A DNA stretch of 57,951 nt. Origin: an uncultured Pseudanabaenaceae cyanobacterium. Its GTDB lineage: Bacteria > Cyanobacteriota > Cyanobacteriia > PCC-9006 > JAAUQQ01. The translations under genes and the position numbers were made by a program. A model generated the notes under the pieces. It was not told the origin of the DNA, did not search any database, and saw only the letters and a list, made by a program, of their open reading frames with translations. The stretch covers positions 1 to 57,951 of the forward strand of contig CALIGI010000090.1 of NCBI GenBank assembly GCA_938021205.1, read 5' to 3'. Below, one piece after another: positions 36,709 through 45,707 of this stretch (its first letter is position 1; every line of letters begins with the position of its first letter).

Positions 36709-37563
36709 TTGGAACCACTGTCTCCCCAGCAGCTCCCCAGCTCCCCCGAAGCCATCGCCGCATCCTTTGGAGCCGCAGCCCACACCTACGACGACTACGC
36801 CCTGGTACAGGAGCAATGTGCTCGGCAGCTCGTAGCATTTCTCAGCGACAAAGACATGGGACAAGTCCCGCCAGCTCCCATTCTGGAAATCGGCTGTGGC
36901 ACGGGTTTCCTGAGCGAGCAGTTATTGGGTCACTATGGCGATCGCCACCGCCTCTACTTCACTGACCTTGCCCCTCAAATGGTCCAGGCCTGCCAACAGC
37001 GCCTCACGGCCCCCCACTTTGCAAACCTGGGCCCCGACGGCGCGTCCCCCATCTTCCAAGTACGCGAAATGGACGGCACCGACCTCGATCCAGAGCAAAC
37101 TGAAAGTCGCTTCAGCCTCATTGCCAGTAGCTTTGCCCTGCAATGGTTTGAGAATCCTGAGGCCATCCTAAGCAAATGGCTGGGTTGCTTAGTGCCGGGG
37201 GGCTGGCTGGCGATCGCCTTCCCCACCTGCCACAGCTTCCGCCAGCTCCAAGCCCAATGCACCGAGCTCAATCTGCCTTACCCCGTCATGGCCATGCCGG
37301 ACCCAACCCCCTTAATTTCATGGGGCTGGGAGCAAGCCAGCCAATGCATCTTCCACCAAGATTTTGTCTCCCTCCAAGCCCCCAGCGCCCAAGCCTTCCT
37401 GCGCCACTTCCACCGCATCGGTGCAGTCCCCCAGGCCCCATCGAAGGCAATCTCAACGGCCCAATTACGCCATCTGATTCGCCACTGGAACCAATCCACA
37501 GCCAGCAATCCCGCTGGACTTGAAGTTGACTACCATGTCACCTATTTATTGTTGCAACGCTAA
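36709..37563 (+). CDS. bioC: Malonyl-ACP O-methyltransferase BioC
   Basis: A SAM-dependent methyltransferase that methylates the free carboxyl of malonyl-ACP so that fatty-acid synthesis can build the pimeloyl chain. The SAM motif is ILEIGCGTGFLSEQLL near residue 60. BioC features are AASFGAAAHTYDDYALVQEQ near the start, FTDLAPQM and SSFALQWFENPEAIL. The TTG at 36709 is taken as the start because the preceding 27 codons are low-complexity Pro/Arg; an in-frame TTG at 36628 also exists. The gene ends 37563 and is followed by 560 bp of mostly non-coding sequence. Confidence 0.85.
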   Translation: MEPLSPQQLPSSPEAIAASFGAAAHTYDDYALVQEQCARQLVAFLSDKDMGQVPPAPILEIGCGTGFLSEQLLGHYGDRHRLYFTDLAPQMVQACQQRLTAPHFANLGPDGASPIFQVREMDGTDLDPEQTESRFSLIASSFALQWFENPEAILSKWLGCLVPGGWLAIAFPTCHSFRQLQAQCTELNLPYPVMAMPDPTPLISWGWEQASQCIFHQDFVSLQAPSAQAFLRHFHRIGAVPQAPSKAISTAQLRHLIRHWNQSTASNPAGLEVDYHVTYLLLQR

Positions 37564-38124
37564 TCTTGCTCAGAGGTTATTGAAGAATTCGGCCAAGCGT
37601 CACATTCGAACCCTCAACCAGCGATGAAACGTCGGCATTCCGTTAATTTTGGCAGCATCATAGATCATCCTGCTATAGCTAGATGCCTGTCTCAAAAAAC
37701 TCTCAGAAGGCTTAAAACCATCTACTGGATCACGTTTGCCCGATTTTAACGACCCAACCTTCAAACCCTGCGAATATCTGCTCAAATCCAGAACCAGTCG
37801 TTATTTCCATGAAGCTCAGATAAAGCTCTCGGGTTGTTGGAACCGATTCAGAACCATTGCTTAGGCGGAGTTCCACAGCATGAACTCAGCATTGGGAAAT
37901 CGGCAAAGCCTAAAGCGAACAGCAGATGTCAGCAAGATAGCCCAGGGCACATCACTGAGTCCGTTAATGGCCCGCCAAACTCAGGCATGGGCAGCAATGT
38001 GAATCGCAGCGTTCTAACCAACCTAAATTCGACCGCACAGTCTTCATCGAACTCAGGTTAACGCGTGAGGCCATTGCAATATCACGCACCCAGCCCCTTA
38101 TTGATTCAGGAGCGAAGCATCAAC
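37564..38124. other. Long intergenic region within the biotin cluster
   Basis: This stretch holds no clear full-length gene. On the minus strand at 37600-37785 an open frame encodes about 61 residues (MSRYSQGLKVGSLKSGKRD at one end, YDAAKINGMPTFHRWL near the other). It has a protein-like composition and an upstream stop just before its first codons, so it may be a remnant of a larger gene or a short gene with a TTG start. I do not recognise it. The rest shows nothing I can name. Confidence 0.45.
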
Positions 38125-40449
38125 ATGACTGCGTTTGACGAGGAACGGGCTCACCTCAATGCTGCCCTGAAGCGATCGCCTTCAATTCAGCCCGGCTCGG
38201 CCACAATGGCAAAATGCAACAATCTTCCTTTGATCAAAGTAGGGCTAGTCGGCTGTGGCGACTGGGGAGCCCATCTCGCCTCCCAATTTCAACAACTCGG
38301 TGATGCCCAGCTCTCGACTCTGTGCGACCTCTGCTCGGATCGGCTCATCCCCATGGGGAAAGCTTATCCCGAAGCCCATCTCACCCAAAACTTCAAGGAG
38401 CTACTCACGTCAGATATAGACGCGATCGCGATCGCCACCCCCGTCCATAGCCACTATCTCCTAGTGCAACAGGCACTAGAGGCGGGCAAGCATGTCTTGG
38501 TCGAGATGCCCCTCGCTGCCAACCTCGAAGACGCCCAAGCCTTAACCAGCCTCGCCCAACAATGCAAGCGGATTCTCATGGTGGGCCAGACCTTCCAATA
38601 CAGCCCCGCCATTCAAAAAGTTCGCGACATTGTTGCCTCCAGCGAACTCGGCCCCATTCAATACATCGACTCTGTTCGGGTCAATCTGGGCCTGCTACGT
38701 CCTGACGTCAACGTGATGTGGGACTTGGCACTGCACGACATCTCCATTATCAATTACATCTTGGGAGTATCAGCCCTTCAGGTCAGCGCCACTGGCAAAG
38801 CCTGCACCTTGCCTGAACTAGGACTCCATGATGTCGCGATGCTGACGCTGCAATACCCCCAAAAGCTACTCGTCACCATTAGGGTTAGCTGGCTAGAACC
38901 CGTCGAACGCCGCACACTCATCATTGTCGGGGGCGATAAAACCCTGGTCTATGACGAAGCCGCAGAATTTGCCGTCAGCGTTTATGACAGTAACGTGAGG
39001 CTCGGAGCCGTCAGTCAACCCTTGAACGAGGCCGAAGATTGGCCCGTAAACTACCGGCGGGGCAACAAAAAATCCTATGCTTTGCCGAACACAGCTCCTC
39101 TCACCCAACTCAGTCAAGATTTCCTCAACGATATTGCACAGCATCACCTGGGGCAGTGCCCCAGGTCTCGCAGCTCGTCTCAAATGGGACTCGCCGCCGT
39201 TCAAGTGCTAGAAGCCGCCCAAAACTCCCTTGAGGCTGATGGGGTCTTCGTGAATGTGAAAACTCAAGCGATCGCCAATCAGATATTCACCGGTATCGAG
39301 CCCGAAAATTTCCCAACGTCAACAGCAAAGACTGAGTCGAGCCGTTCTGAGCCCTTACCTCCACAAGAAACCAGCTCCATGGAGTCTCAGTCTCAGGAAC
39401 CTCGGTCTCAAGGCTCTCTCTCCCCAGACGATCGCGCCGCAAACCTGAGCGCGCTCATTGGCATTGTGATCGTGGGCCAGAACAAAGGCGATCGCCTCCA
39501 CCGAGCTCTCTGCTCAGCCCTAAGCGATAATCACACAGTGGTCTATGTCGATTCTGGCTCCACTGACGGTAGCGTCCCCCTAGCGAAAAGCCTCGGGGTT
39601 GAAGTAGTAGAACTCTCCCCCCAGGAAGCCTGCACCCCTGCAAGTGCTTACAACAGGGGAATTGAACGTCTCCAATCAGTGGCTCCCAGCGCTGAATTTG
39701 TCCAATGCCTGGATGGTGACTGTGAACTCATGGCTGGCTGGCTTGACAGCGCCTTCGCCGAAATGGAAAGAGATAGTTCCATTGCAGTGATCTACGGGCG
39801 ACGACGAGAGGAATTTCGCACCCGCAACGTCTTCCATCGTCTCGTCGACATGGAATGGAACACCCGCCTTGGCGAACTGAGCGAATATGGCGTTGAGGGA
39901 CTCATGCGTCTGAGCCGATTCAGCCAAGTGGGAGGCTTCGACGATCGCTTAATCATGGGCAAGGAATTAGAACTCTGCCTCCGCTTGCGCCGAGCCGGAG
40001 TCAAGATCAGGCGCATTGATGCCGATGTCTCTCTCCACGACATCCAGATGAGCCGGTTAAGCCAATGGTGGCAACGCACCTTACGCAATGGCTATTCCAG
40101 GGCCGAAAGCGTATGGCGATACGGAACAGCAGAACGGTATTCCATCAAGCAGTCCCTCAGTATTTGGTTCTGGGCCTTAGTGATCCCGAGCCTAGCGATC
40201 GCCGCCGCAATTCCCACCCAGGGATCAAGCCTCGTGAGTCTAGTCTCGCTCTACGCTTTTCAGACTTACCGCGTTGCTCGTTATCGCAATCTCGCCCATG
40301 GCGATGCCATCCTAGATTCCTGGCTCTATGGTCTCTTTTGTATTTTCGGCAAAGTGCCAGAACTCCAAGGACAAATTGAATTTTGGCTACGCTTAGCCCT
40401 AGGACGCCAGCGAGACATCGTCGAATATAAACAGCCCATCAATCCATAA
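38125..40449 (+). CDS. Gfo/Idh/MocA-type oxidoreductase fused to a GT2 glycosyltransferase
   Basis: A 774-residue fusion. The N-terminal half (about 32-370) is a Gfo/Idh/MocA fold with GLVGCGDWG as NAD(P) loop and WDLALHDISIINYILG where the active site lies. The conserved EKP lysine is M128 (EMP), so classic dehydrogenase chemistry is doubtful. A Ser/Gln/Pro-rich linker of about 60 residues follows. The C-terminal half (about 440-770) is a GT2 glycosyltransferase with IVIVGQNKGDRL, YVDSGSTDGS, a DXD-like LDGDCE and a late hydrophobic pair of helices near the C-terminus that could anchor it. The ATG at 38125 has GGAG upstream. A role in surface polysaccharide synthesis is inferred. Confidence 0.85.
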   Translation: MTAFDEERAHLNAALKRSPSIQPGSATMAKCNNLPLIKVGLVGCGDWGAHLASQFQQLGDAQLSTLCDLCSDRLIPMGKAYPEAHLTQNFKELLTSDIDAIAIATPVHSHYLLVQQALEAGKHVLVEMPLAANLEDAQALTSLAQQCKRILMVGQTFQYSPAIQKVRDIVASSELGPIQYIDSVRVNLGLLRPDVNVMWDLALHDISIINYILGVSALQVSATGKACTLPELGLHDVAMLTLQYPQKLLVTIRVSWLEPVERRTLIIVGGDKTLVYDEAAEFAVSVYDSNVRLGAVSQPLNEAEDWPVNYRRGNKKSYALPNTAPLTQLSQDFLNDIAQHHLGQCPRSRSSSQMGLAAVQVLEAAQNSLEADGVFVNVKTQAIANQIFTGIEPENFPTSTAKTESSRSEPLPPQETSSMESQSQEPRSQGSLSPDDRAANLSALIGIVIVGQNKGDRLHRALCSALSDNHTVVYVDSGSTDGSVPLAKSLGVEVVELSPQEACTPASAYNRGIERLQSVAPSAEFVQCLDGDCELMAGWLDSAFAEMERDSSIAVIYGRRREEFRTRNVFHRLVDMEWNTRLGELSEYGVEGLMRLSRFSQVGGFDDRLIMGKELELCLRLRRAGVKIRRIDADVSLHDIQMSRLSQWWQRTLRNGYSRAESVWRYGTAERYSIKQSLSIWFWALVIPSLAIAAAIPTQGSSLVSLVSLYAFQTYRVARYRNLAHGDAILDSWLYGLFCIFGKVPELQGQIEFWLRLALGRQRDIVEYKQPINP

Positions 40450-40582
40450 CCTCCATTGCATTCTGCCCTCACCCATCATTGACAGTCACGGTAGGGGTTC
40501 AGCATTGGGCACAAGTATTAGGACAGTCAGCAGTAGATAATTGTCCAATACTGTCGCTGTCGCCCTACCGTCGCGTTATCCC

Positions 40583-41224
40583 ATGTCTGTTCCCATTCCT
40601 CCAGCTCTCTTCGTCACGGGCACCGATACCGATGTGGGCAAAAGCATTATCTCGGCCATGCTCACCCTGGGATTGGGAGCGAGCTATTGGAAACCGGTGC
40701 AGTCCGGACCTGGACCAGACGGCACCCCCGGAGACAGCGCTTATATTCAGTCCCTCACGGGCTTGTCGAAGGAGCATTTCCTCCCGGAACGCCACCGCCT
40801 CAGCCGCCCCCTTTCCCCCCATGCCGCCGCCACAATGGATGGCGTAGAGATCCACCTCAGTGACTTTGTCTTGCCCACCCACAGCCGCAATCATCTCATT
40901 GTCGAAGGGGCCGGGGGCTTACTCGTCCCGCTTAATCAGCAGGACTACATCCTCGATTTAATACGCCAGCTCCAGCTCCCTGTGGTCCTCGTTACCCGTA
41001 GCAGTCTAGGCACAATCAACCACACTCTACTGTCCATCCAGCAATTGCGCCGAGCCCAGGTGCCTGTCTTGGGAGTAGTAATGAATGGACCGAAAAATCA
41101 GGGGAATCGAGCAGCGATCGCCCACTATGGCCAAGTCCCCATCTTGCTCGAGCTAGGACCCATAGCGAAGCTAAATTCAGCATCGCTACAGGCTGCCTTT
41201 AACGCGATCGCTTGGCCCTCATGA
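40583..41224 (+). CDS. bioD: Dethiobiotin synthetase BioD
   Basis: A 213-residue ATP-dependent enzyme that closes the ureido ring of dethiobiotin from diaminononanoate and CO2. The P-loop is FVTGTDTDVGKSI at the start. Other features are SYWKPVQSGP near residue 35, the LIVEGAGGLLVPL signature near 110 and the TRSSLGTINHTLL stretch. An ATG at 40583 gives the classic N-terminus; a longer frame from 40541 is not needed. It follows the fusion gene by about 130 bp, separated from bioC by it. bioA and bioB are not in this window. Confidence 0.93.
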   Translation: MSVPIPPALFVTGTDTDVGKSIISAMLTLGLGASYWKPVQSGPGPDGTPGDSAYIQSLTGLSKEHFLPERHRLSRPLSPHAAATMDGVEIHLSDFVLPTHSRNHLIVEGAGGLLVPLNQQDYILDLIRQLQLPVVLVTRSSLGTINHTLLSIQQLRRAQVPVLGVVMNGPKNQGNRAAIAHYGQVPILLELGPIAKLNSASLQAAFNAIAWPS

Positions 41225-41737
41225 ACCAGAATTTATGAAGCCCGTATCAATGACCTAATCCTGCCAAGATTTAAGCTTTTGCTCTTCTTGAGGTTCATGC
41301 TTCAGCCCAACCTCCAAAATGCTCATAACGGTCTAATTTAATCCTCATTCCGCAGCTCAGAAAACTCCCTCCAATCGAAATCACGGACATTTTTTTACAG
41401 AAGATTAATAGTAGAAACGCAGTTTAAGCTGGGTAAATTAGCGGTACTCCTGCCCGCCAATGATGTGGCTTTTATCCACTCCTCCCACAGATGTACCCAG
41501 TCAGTTTTTAATCTGTCCATCCTGAAAACAGACATCCATAGCAGAAGAGGTAACTAAGACCTAGAGCGCAATAGCAGCTCAGCACATACCGAAAGGGGAT
41601 TGTGCCAGCTCGAACATCAAGACTTCGACAGTGACAGCATGGTGCGAGCAAGCCCGAGGGGTAGCAAGCCCATTCTCGTAAGGCCTTTCGCCTACTTCAC
41701 AATCCTCCACCCAACAGACAACAATGGGAGAGTCATC
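41225..41737. other. Intergenic region before the TPR gene
   Basis: About 510 bp without a recognisable gene, RNA or strong hairpin. The segment from 41600 is open in the frame of the next gene, but the reading before 41738 lacks family-like sequence. A good Shine-Dalgarno sequence (GGGAG) stands before the GTG at 41738. Confidence 0.45.
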
Positions 41738-44329
41738 GTGACTTTGGCAACCTCGCTCAAACAATCCACTCCCCAGCATCCTCCCCAAGATGTCCCTGCC
41801 ATGAATGGCCTTAAAGAAACTGCTGTAGCAACTTCCCCAGCCCAATACAACCAGCAAATTTATCAGCGGCTCAAGGTGTCATTGAGCCTAGGCTTGCGTC
41901 GTCAGCTCTTCGTAGCAGTCTGTGACGATCCAAACCTACGCAATCGCTTAGCGGGACAACTCCACCGAGAACTGGTCCAGCAAGGTGCGGACCAAGTCGC
42001 TGCTTCCATAGAGCGGAGCGGAATTCCCACGGTCCATGAAAATTTGGTCAGCCTCAAACTCGACCTCAACGACCCCAACCCCATTGCCCAGGTCTCCCAC
42101 TGGCTGCGTACAAATGTGCCCCGGTCCGAGCAAGACCAGCCCATGCCCTCCTTTCAAATCCTAGGCATTGAGCAGCTCACTCGTCAGCCCGCAGCGGTCC
42201 AGCGCCTATTTATCAGCTACCTGCGAGCCCTAGAGCGCCAGCTCCCCGCCCTCAACTCGGCCCTCATTCTCTGGGTAACTCGGCCCTGGTATCACAACAT
42301 TCGTAAGTCAGCGCCGGAATGCTGGCAGTGGTGCAGCGGCACATTTGAATTCCAAGCCGAGCCCCTTCCCCTCAGTGCCGATGAGCGCCCCCAAACCTCC
42401 GTCCCAGAGATGGATGCCCTCACACCAGGTGCAGAATCTGGTGTAACCATTCCTAACGGCGTTAGGAATGGCGTGGGCAACGCCGTCGCCCAACCAGTAG
42501 ATCATGACGACGAAGAACCTAGCACCGGAGACTACAGCGCTGCCAAGGTTATTGCTGCGGAAGCTGCCCTCATGGCTGCATCCGGTGTAGAAACTCGCTT
42601 AATTGAAGACGATCTTGCCGAGCCACACTCACCCAGTCATCTGTCAGTCCCCCAAGAATCTCTCCCCCAATCCCCTCAAGAGGTTAAGGCTGACGAAACT
42701 CCCAAGGCGGCAGACCCAGCGACCCATGGACATCTGGCTACACCGCTCGCCGAAGTTCCCCCTAAGCCCCCTACAGCCGTCACCTTCGATCGCATCTACG
42801 GCCCTGAAGAACAGACAAGCCTCCCCGCAGAACAAGAGAGCCACATCACAGCGGACTCCAGCGATAACCCGGAAGACCAGAAAGGTCAGGAAGACCCAGC
42901 CTTAACCGAACAGACAACTACCCCAGAAGAACCCGCCAGCCCCTTCACGCCGCCGAGCCGGGCCAAAGAAGTTGCGACGGCTCCAGCCACCCAGACCATC
43001 TCCCACACCTTTGCCAGCGTGGCCGAGCGGGAAGAGGCACAACTACTCGCCCACATCGAAGTCCTGCGTCAGCAAAACGCCAGCTCCGAAGATTTGGCCA
43101 TTTCCTATCTGGACCTGGGTCGCTTCTATCGCCGCCGCATGGAGCAAGGCGATCAGTCCCAGGACTTTACCCGCTATGCGATCGTCGCCTATGAGCAGGT
43201 CCTGGAATGGCTTTGCTTTAACGACCCCGCCGCCAGTGGCAGCCGCCTCTCCTGGCCTGACACACTCAATGATCTAGGGACCCTCTATTGGATGGCATCC
43301 CGCAAACCCGAGTCTCCAGAGATGGGACTGTCTTACATCAAGCTTGCTATCCAGACTTACCGCCTTGGACTCAAGAACACTAACCCCGAGGAGAATCCCA
43401 AGGCCTTTGCAATGTTGCAAAACAACCTGGGCACAGTACACAGCGATTTTGCTCACCACCAAGAGGCAGCGGAGAACTTAGCGCACGCCATCGACGCCTA
43501 CAAAGAAGCCCTGCGGTTCCGTCAGCCAGAAACCGCACCGCTGAAATACGCCTCCACCCAAAACAACCTGGGTACGGCTTACTGGCACCTAGCCCAACAT
43601 GCCAATGCACCAGAAAACTTGAAATGGGCGATCGCAGCCTATTCCCAAGCCGCCCAGTACTACAACCCCGACGAACAGCCCGACAGCTACGCCATGATCC
43701 AGAACAATCTGGGAACAGCCTACTGGAACCTGGCTCAGATTTCCCCCACCGAAGAATCCCCCCAGGGCAATGGCCACTTCATGGCCCAGGAATGGCTCCT
43801 CCTCGCCGTCAATGCCTACAACAACGCCCTACGATTCCGCACTCTGCAAGTGGCTCCTGGCAGCTACGCCTCCACCCAAAACAACCTGGGCACCGCCTAC
43901 TGGCAACTGGCAAACCAGGCAGGGCAGAAAGCCTCAGCCTGCAAAGAGTACCTACAGTTGAGCATTCGCGCCTACGAAGCAGCCCTCAAAGCAGCGGACT
44001 TCCTCGAAGGGCAGAACATGCTATCCCAGCTCAACTTTGACCCCTTCGCCACCCACAGCAACACCGGCTTAGTCCATTACCAACTGGCCACAGACTTCGC
44101 AGCAGACATCCATAACGAAGCCCAGCAGCAACATCTAGATCAGGCCCTGGCGCACCATGTGCAAGCCATGACGGGCTGGAAAGAAAAGCCTGAGCTCTAT
44201 GAGCCTGCGGTAGCAGTATTGGTTCAAACAATTCAGCGTTGTTATGAGAAGTGGGGCAGCAGTGGGCAAAATCGAGCGCTGGGCTTAGTGCCCGGTGAAT
44301 TGCTACCTGAGCTATTACCGAAGCTGTAG
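41738..44329 (+). CDS. TPR repeat protein with a P-loop-less NTPase-like head
   Basis: A protein of about 863 residues. The head (about 35-250) has the strand-helix rhythm of a STAND/AAA-type ATPase (RRQLFVAVCDDPNLRNRLAG where a P-loop would be, then a Walker-B-like FQILGIEQL), but no GxxxxGK(S/T) motif. An acidic, Pro/Thr/Glu-rich linker of about 170 residues follows. From about residue 425 come TPR-like units with a repeated NNLGTAYW core (at least five copies). The GTG at 41738 has GGGAG about nine bases upstream; a longer frame to 41600 exists. No membrane segment is seen. It probably mediates protein assembly; no partner is known. Confidence 0.8.
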   Translation: MTLATSLKQSTPQHPPQDVPAMNGLKETAVATSPAQYNQQIYQRLKVSLSLGLRRQLFVAVCDDPNLRNRLAGQLHRELVQQGADQVAASIERSGIPTVHENLVSLKLDLNDPNPIAQVSHWLRTNVPRSEQDQPMPSFQILGIEQLTRQPAAVQRLFISYLRALERQLPALNSALILWVTRPWYHNIRKSAPECWQWCSGTFEFQAEPLPLSADERPQTSVPEMDALTPGAESGVTIPNGVRNGVGNAVAQPVDHDDEEPSTGDYSAAKVIAAEAALMAASGVETRLIEDDLAEPHSPSHLSVPQESLPQSPQEVKADETPKAADPATHGHLATPLAEVPPKPPTAVTFDRIYGPEEQTSLPAEQESHITADSSDNPEDQKGQEDPALTEQTTTPEEPASPFTPPSRAKEVATAPATQTISHTFASVAEREEAQLLAHIEVLRQQNASSEDLAISYLDLGRFYRRRMEQGDQSQDFTRYAIVAYEQVLEWLCFNDPAASGSRLSWPDTLNDLGTLYWMASRKPESPEMGLSYIKLAIQTYRLGLKNTNPEENPKAFAMLQNNLGTVHSDFAHHQEAAENLAHAIDAYKEALRFRQPETAPLKYASTQNNLGTAYWHLAQHANAPENLKWAIAAYSQAAQYYNPDEQPDSYAMIQNNLGTAYWNLAQISPTEESPQGNGHFMAQEWLLLAVNAYNNALRFRTLQVAPGSYASTQNNLGTAYWQLANQAGQKASACKEYLQLSIRAYEAALKAADFLEGQNMLSQLNFDPFATHSNTGLVHYQLATDFAADIHNEAQQQHLDQALAHHVQAMTGWKEKPELYEPAVAVLVQTIQRCYEKWGSSGQNRALGLVPGELLPELLPKL

Positions 44330-44366
44330 CTCCCTCTAGGCTGAAGCTTGCAAGTTATCACCCCCG

Positions 44367-44395
44367 AAAGGAGCGGGTTTTCCCCGCCCCTTTTT
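44367..44395 (+). terminator. Terminator of the TPR gene
   Basis: AAAGGAGCGGG and CCCCGCCCCTTT form a GC-rich stem with one mismatch around a TTTT loop, ending in TTTTT. It lies about 40 bp after the TPR gene's stop codon. Confidence 0.8.
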
Positions 44396-45260
44396 GCGTT
44401 TGGTTTAAACGTTTGGCTTGAGGCGAAATTTTACGTTGGAGGCTATCAATCTAGTGCTTTTGGCTACGGGCACAGAGGGGGTGCATCTAGGGGCGCTGAC
44501 CCTAGTCCCCCGCCGATTGGGAACAGGTGTTCCCAGACGGGTTAACCCTTCCCAACCTACGGCTCATACATGCTGGGATAGGGCATTTACAGGCTGACGT
44601 GCTTTTCTCTGGGCTGGTTTGGTCTGCTGGGCTACCGCTTACGCGGATCGAAGTGCTGGAGCTTACGGCAGCAGCCAACATCCCCCCTCCCCCGCCCCAC
44701 AACAGCGCCCGTTAACTCGCGCAGCCCACAGTACTCACCCACAAAACCGAAGCAACCCAGCCCGCATCGGAGGGTGACCCGTCAGGGACGCGCTCGTCCA
44801 TACGGCTGGGGTGTGGGGAGAGTTCCCCACGGATTTGCTGCTTGCCTCTTCAAACCAAGCCAAAAGCAACCCCAACCCCTCAACGCAACCAGCCCCAAAT
44901 GCCCAACCAATGATGTAGACAGTCAAAAAACTGACCCCACAGAAACCAACACAATCCTCCCAAACTCAGCAACTTAAAGAGCTACACCCAACTCCATCCC
45001 CAAGACCCATCGCTCACAACCACCCACCAGAGCCATAAATCTGGCAAATAGCCTGCCCAGGCCCCCAGCTCATCCATGGTCACACCCCCCAGAGGTCAGA
45101 GCCCCAGGGACCTCACCCCACAAGGGCGATCGCAAATGTCACACATTCCCAAACAGCGGTATTACTAATTCCAACAGCGCAGTTGCCCCGTGCTCCCCCC
45201 AAATGCACAACCGCAACTCCACCCAAACTGCTCGAAAAGAAAAGGCTACGACAACGACCT
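44396..45260. other. Long GC-rich region without a gene
   Basis: About 865 bp with no supported gene. A short perfect hairpin GTGGGGA-GAGT-TCCCCAC lies at 44813-44830. A 63-residue minus-strand frame at 44735-44926 and a few plus-strand frames have low-complexity, proline-rich translations that look accidental. A decayed mobile element or old gene is possible, but I cannot show it. Confidence 0.4.
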
Positions 45261-45581
45261 ATGCACCAGGCCGAACCTCTCAACTTCACCGCTGAAATCG
45301 CCCAACGCTATGACCTCCCCAGCACCCTCCGCATCCGCACCTACTGCGACAGCGAACAAGAACTCAGCGTAACCGTCCCCACCATCGCCGCCGCCCACCA
45401 TCAATGGCGACGCATCCAGCAACTCAGCCGCGCCGCCGAACGCCTCGACTGCCTCTGGCTCCGCATAGACATCCAAGGTCGCGAAGAGCCCTACCGCCGC
45501 TGCCCTCTCGAATGGGCCTTATTCTTCGGCTCCGACGAAATGCCCCGCCCCCTCCTCAACCGCAAAAGCGAGCGTGGTTAG
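45261..45581 (+). CDS. Small hypothetical protein
   Basis: A 106-residue soluble protein, MHQAEPLNFTAEIAQRYD at the start, that I do not recognise. It has a TLRIRTYCDSEQELSVTV beta-hairpin region, a long helix around IQQLSRAAERLDCLWLRI and a conserved-looking WALFFGSDEMPRP stretch near the end. The ATG at 45261 is preferred over an upstream in-frame start, because the preceding residues are Pro/Lys-rich. The strongly C-rich third codon positions match the neighbours and suggest a real gene. No domain can be named. Confidence 0.6.
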   Translation: MHQAEPLNFTAEIAQRYDLPSTLRIRTYCDSEQELSVTVPTIAAAHHQWRRIQQLSRAAERLDCLWLRIDIQGREEPYRRCPLEWALFFGSDEMPRPLLNRKSERG

Positions 45582-45707
45582 GCATCAGAGATGAACGCGT
45601 AGGGTGGGTTGGAGATTCCCCATACTCCAACCCCACCCCCCAAAACTCGCCAACCCCACCAAATCCCCAATCCATCGCCACGACAGCCCCAGCCAAAGCC
45701 ACCGCGT

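Noticed and set aside
44735..44926. 63-residue minus-strand frame in the large gap
   Set aside because: Short, with no recognisable motif or ribosome binding site; kept only as part of the gap description.
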